Below, piece by piece: positions 35,818 to 46,600 of a stretch of DNA of 47,010 nt; the stretch's first letter is position 1; every line of letters starts with the position of its first letter. Below the pieces are notes generated by a model that searched no databases, was not told the DNA's origin, and saw only the letters and a program-made list of their open reading frames with translations. Source of the stretch: Nafulsella turpanensis ZLM-10 (GTDB taxonomy: Bacteria > Bacteroidota > Bacteroidia > Cytophagales > Cyclobacteriaceae); NCBI RefSeq assembly GCF_000346615.1, contig NZ_ANNU01000063.1:1-47010 (forward strand), read 5' to 3'. The position numbers and the translations under genes are program-made.

Positions 35818-37215
35818 ATGACGTATAAATACGCAACCTTTGTAAAATGGATCAATGTTGTCTCAGATTATTTATTACTTAACCTTTCGCTTTGTTTGTT
35901 CTTTACATTCGAGTGTCCTCATTCATTCTGGGACTCTACTTCTGAGAACTACAGGTTAAGTTTCCTTATTTTAAATCTGATTTGGTTTTACTGTTCTTCC
36001 CTTGTACGTCAATATGAGAACGTTATAATCCGAGAAGCCATACCTACTGTAAAAGTTACTATATCGGCTTTAACTATATACCTGCTGGCAGGTTTAGCCA
36101 TGGTGGTTGCCTTCCCAAAATTCAGCCTTAGCTTAAGCTTTCTTTTATCCTCTTTCGTGTTTTACGCAATACTTATTTTGTTTATCAAAGTTACTTTCCT
36201 TGCAATTCGAAAGTCACGTCGCAGGTTTTGGCAGGAAAGCAAAAAAGTGGTAATTGTGGGAGGGGGCGCTGTAGTGATGGATTTATACAAATATATTAAC
36301 GAAAATCCGCACCTGGGGTACATGGTCGAAGGTATGTTTGACGATGACCTGCTACAGCAAAAGGAGGCAAATTTAAAAATATTGGGGAAGGTAGACGATT
36401 GCTTTAATTATGTATTAACAAATAATGTGAAGGAAGTTTTTAATGCCTTGCCAATGCATGCCTTTGATAAAGCTCAGAAGCTAATGGAAGAGGCAGATAA
36501 GCACCTGATTCGCTGCAGGCTGGTGCCAGATGTTAAAGCCTTTTTTGATAAAAATATTCTTTTAGAGGTTTATGGATATATGCCAATATTAACCCCAAGA
36601 AAAGAACCACTGGACAATAAAGCTAATGAAATAATAAAAAGATGCTTTGATATTGCTTTTTCATTGCTGGTAATTTTGTTGCTTTTAAGCTGGTTAGTAC
36701 CACTGGTAGGCATTATGATTAAGTTGGAATCTAAAGGGCCTGTGTTTTTTAAACAATTACGCTCCGGAAAGGGCAATAAAGCTTTTTACTGCCTGAAATT
36801 CCGCAGTATGCACCTAAATAATGAGAGCGACAGCAAGCAGGCTGTTAAAGGAGATAAACGAATAACAAGGGTAGGGGCCTTTCTCAGGAAAACTAGTATG
36901 GATGAATTGCCCCAGTTTTTTAATGTTCTGATGGGCGATATGTCTGTAGTGGGTCCTCGGCCTCATATGCTCCAGCATACCCGGGATTATTCTGTCCTGA
37001 TAAACAATTTTATGGTTCGGCATTTTCTTACCCCCGGCATTACTGGTTGGGCCCAGGTAAATGGTTTTAGAGGAGAAACCAGGGAAACCGATGCCATGTC
37101 CAAAAGAGTGGAAGCAGATCTTTGGTACTTAGAAAACTGGTCTTTGCTTCTCGATTTAAAGATTATTTTTCTAACCATTTGGCAGGGAATTCGCGGAGAT
37201 GAAAACGCCTGGTAG
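35818..37215 (+). CDS. Undecaprenyl-phosphate sugar phosphotransferase (WcaJ-like)
   Basis: This 465-residue inner membrane enzyme starts the repeat unit by moving a sugar-1-phosphate, probably glucose or galactose, onto undecaprenyl phosphate. Four N-terminal membrane segments (about 12-130) lead to a CoA-binding-like domain (about 140-260; KKVVIVGGGAVVMDLYKYI). The bacterial sugar-transferase domain (about 270-465) has the hydrophobic hairpin near 280-305, KLESKGPVFFKQLRSGKGNK, LKFRSM, KTSMDELPQFFNVL and MSVVGPRPH. The C-terminal LDLKIIFLTIWQGIRGDENA is standard for this family. It is the last gene of the EPS locus although it acts first. It is full length. Confidence 0.95.
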   Translation: MTYKYATFVKWINVVSDYLLLNLSLCLFFTFECPHSFWDSTSENYRLSFLILNLIWFYCSSLVRQYENVIIREAIPTVKVTISALTIYLLAGLAMVVAFPKFSLSLSFLLSSFVFYAILILFIKVTFLAIRKSRRRFWQESKKVVIVGGGAVVMDLYKYINENPHLGYMVEGMFDDDLLQQKEANLKILGKVDDCFNYVLTNNVKEVFNALPMHAFDKAQKLMEEADKHLIRCRLVPDVKAFFDKNILLEVYGYMPILTPRKEPLDNKANEIIKRCFDIAFSLLVILLLLSWLVPLVGIMIKLESKGPVFFKQLRSGKGNKAFYCLKFRSMHLNNESDSKQAVKGDKRITRVGAFLRKTSMDELPQFFNVLMGDMSVVGPRPHMLQHTRDYSVLINNFMVRHFLTPGITGWAQVNGFRGETRETDAMSKRVEADLWYLENWSLLLDLKIIFLTIWQGIRGDENAW

Positions 37216-37645
37216 GCCTGTAAAGACCAAGTTGTATTTTTAGGACGATTCATGAAAAAAATATAAAAAATTAATTTCTAAATAAGAAAAATAATAAATA
37301 AAAGCATTATATTTAAATCGTATGTAGTTGGTTTACAGGATTATAAAAAAAACAGGGTGCATTAAACAACTTGCTAAAGCAAAGTAAATTAAGCTTCTCC
37401 GTGTATTTTTTTGTGACTGGTGCCTTTTTAACTTTTTAGAAGATGCCGATAGGCTTTCTTTTTTTTGGCGTTTTTATGCAGAACCAAGAAATGTAAAAGT
37501 TTACTTCTTTCCCGGCATCCCTTTTATCCCGTTAATAGCCTGAAAATGTATTCACGCCAGGCATTAATTTTTTAAAGTTAGCAGCGATTTAATATCGGTT
37601 CAGTGAACAGTAAAAGTAAAATTGCTCATTCTTTTTTATTTACAC
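37216..37645. other. AT-rich intergenic region before the giant gene
   Basis: These 430 bp are AT-rich, most of all at 37255-37320. A weak GCC-GATA-GGC hairpin followed by a T-rich tract occurs at 37444-37465 and might act as a terminator for the EPS transcript, but its stem is only three base pairs. I saw no gene and no exact promoter pair. Confidence 0.45.
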
Positions 37646-40600
37646 ATGAATAAATTTTTCCTACTTCCTGATAAACCTTTATTGGCGGGTTTTAAAATTC
37701 CTGCTTGGTTGATTTTAGTTACCATTCTTGGCTTTCATGTGACTGCATTCGGGCAGCTGCCTACTGAATTCCAAAAGGTCGAACTGCTAACTGGTCTTAA
37801 AAATTCCATCAATTTCGAGTTTGCACCTGATGGACGAATTTTTATCCTGGACCGGTACGGTCAAGTGCTTATTTATAAGCCGAATACCCAAACAACAGTA
37901 CCTGCAGGTACTTTGAGTGTTTTCCACGATATGGAAGATGGCCTATTAGCAATTGCCTTTGATCCTGATTTTGCTGCCAATAATTACGTGTACATTCATT
38001 ACTCTCCCCTGTCGATATCGGTAAATAGGGTGTCCAGGTTTAAAATGGAAGGGGATCTGCTTAGCCTGTCTTCAGAAAAGGTAGTGCTGGAATGGAAAAC
38101 CGATCGGAATGGATATTTTCATGCAGCAGGTGATATGGATTTTGATTCTATGGGCAATTTATACATTGCAACAGGTGATAATACGAACCACTCCTCCTAT
38201 GCTACCCTCGATGAAACCGATCCTGATAAGAGTTCGGAAAGAACATCTTCTAACACCAATGATCTGAGGGGTAAAATTCTGAGGATAAAACCGGAGGCGG
38301 ACGGTACATATAGTATCCCGGATGGAAATCTCTTTCCAGACGGTCAAGGTGGGTTACCTGAAATTTATGTTATGGGAGCCAGAAATCCTTTTAAAATTTT
38401 TGTCGACAAAACAAATACCGATTGGTTGTTTTGGGGCGAAGTGGGTCCTGATGCGAACTCAAGCAGTTCTCTTGGCCCTTACGGAATGGATGAGATAAAC
38501 CTGACTAAACAGGCAGGTAACTACGGCTGGCCTTACTTTGCCGGAAAGAACGAGCCTTACTTAAACGATTACGCCAGCCCAAACTTCTATTACGATCCTG
38601 CCAAACCAGTAAACATCTCTAAATGGAATACGGGAATCACAGACTTACCTCCAGCTCAATCTTCCTGGTTAGAATTTTTTCACCAGTGTTATTTGGCCGG
38701 GCCCAGGTACTATTTTGATCCAGGGAATGATAATCCTAAAAAGTTACCTTCTGATTTCCATAAAGCCTTTTTTTATTATGATTTTAATAGCAGTAAGGTG
38801 TGGGTGGTTAAAATGGATGATGATGGCACCATCCTTTCTACTGAACAACTGGCGGGCGATGTGGTAAAGGGAGCCGGGTTTATTGATTTAAAAATTGGAC
38901 CTGATGGGCAGCTTTATATCCTGGAGTATGGAGCCGGATGCTGCCCTGATAATACGGGAACAGGAAAGTTAGTACGCCTCGATTTTATAGGTACTCATGG
39001 GAACAGCTCCCCGGCGGTAAGCATAAGCGCAGATGTTACTTCCGGTTCTCTTCCACTTACTGTCAATTTTTCAAGCGAGGGTACCAGCGATCCAGAGGGT
39101 GATGCCTTAACTTATGCCTGGGATTTTGACGCGGATGGAGTAGTGGACTCCAATGAGCCCAACCCCTCTTTTATTTATACGACAGCAGGGGTTTATAATG
39201 CCCAGCTAAGGGTTGACGACTCGAATGGAGGAATAAATGCCAAATCGGTAACTATTTATGCCGGAAACAATGCCGCTACTTTTGATTTCGTTTATCCGCC
39301 GGATGGAGGAATGATAAGCTGGTATGATAATATTGATTATAAGATTGTAGTAAATGATCCGGAAGATGGCTCAACAATAGATGGAAGCATTTCGTGCAGT
39401 AAACTTAATCTGGTGCCTTCCATGGGACACCTGAAGCATTTTCATGACGGATTAACCATTAACCAGTGTGAAGGATCTTATTTCCTGGATCCTGGCAGCC
39501 ATGATTCAGGTGTACCAGAGGATGTTTTCCAGGTTTTGAATGTCAATTATACGGATAACGATGGACTAAAATCTTTCGACCAGATTATGCTTCACCCAAA
39601 ACAGACGGAGGCCGAGTTTTACGACCAGCAGCTAAATACCAGCTTAATTGATAACTCTGATGAATTAGGAGGAGGAAGCAATGCAGTCAGGGCCTTATCG
39701 CACGGAGCTTACATTGTTTTTGAAGGGCGAAATATGGTAAACATCAATGCTGTTTCTTATCGGCTGGCATCAACCTTAGGAGGAATCATCGAACTTCGAT
39801 TAGGAGCGCCGGATGGGCAGCTTTTACATACCGTGCAAGTGCCTGTTACAGGTAGTTTAAATGAGTGGACCTATGTTGAAGCTCCTGTAACAGATCCGGG
39901 GGGAAGGCATGATTTATATTTTGTCATGAAAAGAAATTCAGGTGATAAGAACCTGTTTGATTTAAATTCACTTGAGTTTAAAGGTAGTGGAGTATCGGTA
40001 GATCAAACCCCTGCGAAACTTAATTCCCTGAAGGCTCTTTCAAAGAATGAAATTCAGTTAAAGTTTAATGAAGCACTTAAGCAATCTTCGGCAGAAGGGC
40101 TGGTTCATTACACAATTAATAATGACATAGAAGTACTTGCTGCCAGTTTACTTCATGACAGGAGAACAGTAGTTTTAAATGTATCAGATCTATTGGCGGA
40201 GTTAACCTATGATTTAACTGTAAATGGTATAGAGAATGAAAGTGGGGTGGTTCTTAATCAAAGTATTATTCAGTCCTTCAAGTACGAGCCTCCGACTATC
40301 CGGCTAAATGCGGGGGGAGCAGTATTTGCCACCAGTCTTGGGGAATCTTTTTCTGCCGACCAATACTTTAGCGAAACCTCCAGTACTTTTAGTAAAACAA
40401 TTAGTATTGATGGAACAATAGAGGACGGCTTGTACCAGAGTGAGCGCTATGGAGAAAGCTTTTCTTACAATATTCCCCTTGCGTCAGCCACCTACCAGCT
40501 TAGGCTACATTTTGCAGAACTATACCATACAGCAGCAGGTAAGCGAGTATTTAATGTGTCGGCAGAAGGAAAGGATCTGCTTACCAATTATGATATTATA

Positions 40601-43600
40601 GCAGATGTAGGCTATGCCACTGCAATTGTAAAAGAAATAATGGTAGAAGTTACAGATGGCACGTTGAATCTGGTATTTAATGCATCTGTCGATAATGCAA
40701 AATTATCTGCCATTGAGGTACAGGAAACTACTTCAACACCACCAGATAATACAGCTCCAGTAGCTAATGCAGGTGATGATAAGGTCATTACCCTTCCGAC
40801 TAATTCAGTGATATTGGATGGTTCAGGTACGGATGCTGATGGTACAGTTAATGGTTATAGCTGGAGTCAGGAAAGTGGGCCCGGCACCGCCATCTTTAGC
40901 AGTACCAGTATAGCTGCACCAACGGTAAGTGAATTAACGGCAGGTACCTACATCTTCAGTCTTATTGTCACAGATGATAAAGGAGCAGTTAGTTCTCCAG
41001 ACCAGGTTTCTATAGTGGTGAATGAGGCTCCTGCTGGCAACTCAGCACCTGTAGCAGATGCGGGAGCAGACCAGACGGTGACGGCAGGCAGTGATGGCAC
41101 AGCTTCGGTGGCTTTGGATGGTTCAGCTTCGGCAGATGCAGATGGAAGCATCAGCAGCTACAGCTGGAAGGAGAGTGGAGTGGAGATAGCTACAGGTGTA
41201 AATCCTTCTGTTAACCTGGCAGTAGGCAGCTATACGATTGCTCTTACTGTAACAGATAATGAAGGAGCCACTGCTACAGATGAAGTAGTGGTGACGGTGA
41301 ATGGCCCTGCTGATTTTAGTCCTGTTCGCCTCCATGCAGGAGGGGGTGAATTTACTACAGGTGGAGGGATAATCTTTGCTGCAGACCAGTATTTTAGCCC
41401 CTCCAGTACCTACAGTAATACGAGCTTGAATATAGCCGGCACTACAGATGATGCATTGTACCAGAGTGAACGCTATGGAGCCAACTTCAGCTATGACATA
41501 CCTGTTCCATCAGGCTCTTATCTGGTAAGGCTGCATTTTGCAGAGATATATCATACTCTAGCTGGTAAGCGGGTATTTAACGTTGCGGCCGAAGGAAATC
41601 CAATTTTGACAAACTATGATATTATGGCCGATGTTGGATATGCTGTAGCTGTAATAAAAGAATCAGAAGTAAACGTAACAGATGGTACGCTGAACCTGTC
41701 TTTCACTACCATTGCAGACAATGCAAAGATTTCTGCCATTGAAATTCTCGCATCCACCTCTGTTCCAACGAATACAGCCCCTGTAGCAGATGCGGGAGCA
41801 GACCAGACGGTGACGGCAGGCAGTGATGGCACAGCTTCGGTATCTTTGGATGGCTCTGGCAGCAGTGACGCAGATGGAAGCATTAGCAGCTACAGCTGGA
41901 CAGCAGATGGTGTAGAGATAGCTACAGGTGTAAATCCTTCTGCTAACCTGGCAGTAGGCAGCTATACAATTGCTCTTACTGTAACAGATAATGAAGGAGC
42001 CACCGATACAGATGAAGTAGTGGTGACGGTGAATGGCCTTGCTGATTTTAATCCTATTCGCCTCCATGCAGGAGGGGGTGAATTTACTACAGGTGGAGGG
42101 ACAATCTTTGCTGCAGACCAGTATTTTAGCCCTTCCAATACCTACAGTAATACGAGCTTGAATATAGCCGGCACTACAGATGATGCATTGTACCAGAGTG
42201 AACGCTATGGAGCCAACTTCAGCTATGACATACCTGTTCCATCAGGCTCTTATCTGGTAAGGCTGCATTTTGCAGAGATATATCATACTCTAGCTGGTAA
42301 GCGGGTATTTAACGTTGCGGCCGAAGGAAATCCAATTTTGACAAACTATGATATTATGGCCGATGTTGGATATGCTGTAGCTGTAATAAAAGAATCAGAA
42401 GTAAACGTAACAGATGGTACGCTGAACCTGTCTTTCACTACCATTGCAGACAATGCAAAGATTTCTGCCATTGAAATTCTCGCATCCACCTCTGTTCCAA
42501 CGAATACAGCCCCTGTAGCAGATGCGGGAGCAGACCAGACGGTGACGGCAGGCAGTGATGGCACAGCTTCGGTATCTTTGGATGGCTCTGGCAGCAGTGA
42601 CGCAGATGGAAGCATTAGCAGCTACAGCTGGACAGCAGATGGTGTAGAGATAGCTACAGGTGTAAATCCTTCTGCTAACCTGGCAGTAGGCAGCTATACA
42701 ATTGCTCTTACTGTAACAGATAATGAAGGAGCCACCGATACAGATGAAGTAGTGGTGACGGTGAATGGCCTTGCTGATTTTAATCCTATTCGCCTCCATG
42801 CAGGAGGGGGTGAATTTACTACAGGTGGAGGGACAATCTTTGCTGCAGACCAGTATTTTAGCCCTTCCAATACCTACAGTAATACGAGCTTGAATATAGC
42901 CGGCACTACAGATGATGCATTGTACCAGAGTGAACGCTATGGAGCCAACTTCAGCTATGACATACCTGTTCCATCAGGCTCTTATCTGGTAAGGCTGCAT
43001 TTTGCAGAGATATATCATACTCTAGCTGGTAAGCGGGTATTTAACGTTGCGGCCGAAGGAAATCCAATTTTGACAAACTATGATATTATGGCCGATGTTG
43101 GATATGCTGTAGCTGTAATAAAAGAATCAGAAGTAAACGTAACAGATGGTACGCTGAACCTGTCTTTCACTACCATTGCAGACAATGCAAAGATTTCTGC
43201 CATTGAAATTCTCGCATCCACCTCTGTTCCAACGAATACAGCCCCTGTAGCAGATGCGGGAGCAGACCAGACGGTGACGGCAGGCAGTGATGGCACAGCT
43301 TCGGTATCTTTGGATGGCTCTGGCAGCAGTGACGCAGATGGAAGCATTAGCAGCTACAGCTGGACAGCAGATGGTGTAGAGATAGCTACAGGTGTAAATC
43401 CTTCTGCTAACCTGGCAGTAGGCAGCTATACAATTGCTCTTACTGTAACAGATAATGAAGGAGCCACCGATACAGATGAAGTAGTGGTGACGGTGAATGG
43501 CCTTGCTGATTTTAATCCTATTCGCCTCCATGCAGGAGGGGGTGAATTTACTACAGGTGGAGGGACAATCTTTGCTGCAGACCAGTATTTTAGCCCTTCC

Positions 43601-46600
43601 AATACCTACAGTAATACGAGCTTGAATATAGCCGGCACTACAGATGATGCATTGTACCAGAGTGAACGCTATGGAGCCAACTTCAGCTATGACATACCTG
43701 TTCCATCAGGCTCTTATCTGGTAAGACTACATTTTGCGGAAATTTATTTTACTGCTGTAGGTCAACGAGTATTTGATGTGACAGCAGAAAATAACCTCTT
43801 TCTGGATAATTTTGACATTTATGCTGAAACAGGAGATGCTACGGCAGCAATAAAAGAAGTGTCAGTAGCCGTTACAGATGGTACACTCAACCTGAATTTT
43901 AACGCCTCTGTAGATAATGCTAAAATTTCTGCCATTGAAATTTTAAGCCAAGATAATTCCCCCATCCCTTCTGTTGCTATTCTTTCGCCTAATGAAGGAA
44001 CCAGTGTACCTCAAAGTTTTAACGTTAGTTTCGAAGTAAATAATTGGGAGGTAAGTGAAGGAGGAACCCATATTCATAAGATAATAGATGGGGTAGACCT
44101 GGGCGAAGTATATACGACAGATCCTCAGGTTTTTGAGAATTTGTCTCCCGGAAACCACACCATTAAATTGCTTTTGGTAAATGCGAATCATAGTCCCACT
44201 ATTTATAGCGACCATGTTCAGGTAAAGGTGGTGGAAGATTTAGTTTGTTTGGATAATCCATTCCCGTTAGATTGGACAGAAAAACCGATTGGCAGTGAAG
44301 TGCCTTACCGTTCGGTGTACATTTTTTCTGAAGATTTAGATGGAGATGGCTTAAAAGATATTGTAACAGGGGGCTGGTGGTATAAGAACCCTGGCACCCA
44401 AACCGGAGAGTGGGTACAGAAAGTCATCGGAGAACCCATGAACAACATGTCTCTTATTCATGATTTTGATAAGGATGGGGATATGGACATTTTTGGTACC
44501 CAAGGGAAATATATTAGTGCGGAAATGGCATGGGCAGAAAACGATGGGACAGGCAATTTTACCATACATACCAATATACCGGCAGGCACCTCCACTTTCT
44601 CTGAAACCTTTATGGCAGGAGCCGCCATAGGAAATTATAATGGTGTAGAGAATATTCAGATTGCCGTAGTTTGGAATGGAGCTGGATCAAGTAACTCACC
44701 TGTACAAATGATAACGGTGCCTGCCGACCCGGTTAACCAGGCCTGGACAATTGCCTCTATTAGCCAGGATTCTTACGGAGAAGCAATAAGCGCAGGCGAT
44801 ATTGATGGAGACGGTGACCTGGATCTTTTCCAGGGAGGAAATTGGTTAAGGAATGATAAAGGTAGTTGGACTACCTTCTCCACAGGGGTTGCACTGCCTT
44901 CTTACTTTGATCGCAATGCTTTAGGGGATCTGGATGGAGATGGAATATTGGATGGGGTCGTAAGCCAAATTGGAAATGACCAGGAGGTGAGTTCGTTTCT
45001 GCCGCCTGCAGATCCAACGAATAAGTGGAGCAGAAAAACGATTGGTAGTCTCGTCGATGGCGGCTTGAGTTTAGATTTGGTTGATATTGATTTTGATGGT
45101 GACCTGGATGTACTAACAGGGGAATGGAAAAACGAGCATAGATTGCTGGCTTTCGAAAATGATTTATGTAATACAGGCACTTGGATTGAGCATGTCTTAC
45201 ACCCAGGGGGGACCACTGATCACCACGATGGCACCCAGACAGTTGACCTTGACAATGACGGCGACCTGGACATTATTTCTATGGGCTGGGATAAACGTAT
45301 ACCGAGAGTGTTTGTAAATAATGCTGTCGGTGGAGGGGAAAATAATCCGCCGGTGGTGGCCAATCCTATTCCTAATCAGCAAGCGATAGAAGGAGTGGCA
45401 TTTAACTTTACTTTTGCTGAAAATACTTTTAACGACCCTGATGGGGATATCTTAACCTATACAGCCGCTTTGTCAAATGATAATCAGCTACCCTCCTGGT
45501 TAAGTTTTGAGGGAACTACACGGACCTTCAGTGGTTCACCTGCAGCATCTGATGTGGGTTCGTTAGCAATAAAAGTAGTTGTTTCTGATGGTGTAGGAGG
45601 ATCAGTCAGTGATATATTTGATTTAACAGTAGAAGGGAATGGTGGTGGAGGCATTAATACAGCACCGATAGTAGATGCAGGTGTGGACCAGACAATTACA
45701 CTGCCGGAGAATACCGCCAGCTTTACGGCCGCCGCTTCGGATGAAGATGGAACAATAGCTTCTTACCTTTGGGAGAAAGTAAGCGGACCGGAAGCCAGCC
45801 TGAGCAGTATCAATACGGCCACGCTTTCGCTCTCCAACCTGGTGGAGGGAAGCTACAGCTTCAAAGTAACTGTAACAGATGATGCAGGAGCCACTGCTTC
45901 TGACCAGGTAAACCTGACGGTGAATCCTGAAGCTACTGCTACTTGCCAGTCCCTGGCATTCAATGGCAGTATTCAGCTGATGCTGAATAAACCATTGGTG
46001 CTGAGTGGCGACTTTACCATTGAATATTGGGCGAAATTCTCAGGCAACACAAGTAATTCCGATGCACCTGTAAGTGGAGGTGACAGCCAGTATATTAATT
46101 ATTACAAAACACAGGCCAGACTATACAGTAAAGGGGCTACTGGCGGTAATGATCCTATTGTTTCTTCCCACAAAACAGTAGCCGATACCTGGACCCACTA
46201 TGCTTTTGTAAGGCAGGGGAATATGATGAAGGTGTACATCAATGGCGTGGAAGATGTGGGTGCAAAGGCCACAAACCAATGGACCGGTGACTTTACCATC
46301 AACAACTTAGGGCAGGGAGCCGGCTATTTGGCAGGTGAGCTGGATGAACTAAGAATATGGAAGCTTGCAAGGAGTGGCACTGATATAGCTGGGAACTACA
46401 ATAAAGGGGTAGTAATCACAGCAACCGGACTAGCCGCTTACTTCAACTTTGAGGAAGAAACTGGGGTAGTGAAGGATGTGAGTGGCAATGGATATGACAG
46501 CCAAGGCCTTCCTGCAGGTATCAGCCGTACAAGTTCAACAGCTCCTCTTACAGATTGTGGCAGCACTTCTCCAAATACAGCTCCAGTAGCTAATGCAGGT

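Noticed and set aside
41663-43531. Three identical 134-codon minus-strand frames and three 89-codon frames, 732 bp apart
   Set aside because: They repeat only because the sense-strand malectin-PKD units repeat; their products are Cys/Ile-rich shadows with no independent support.
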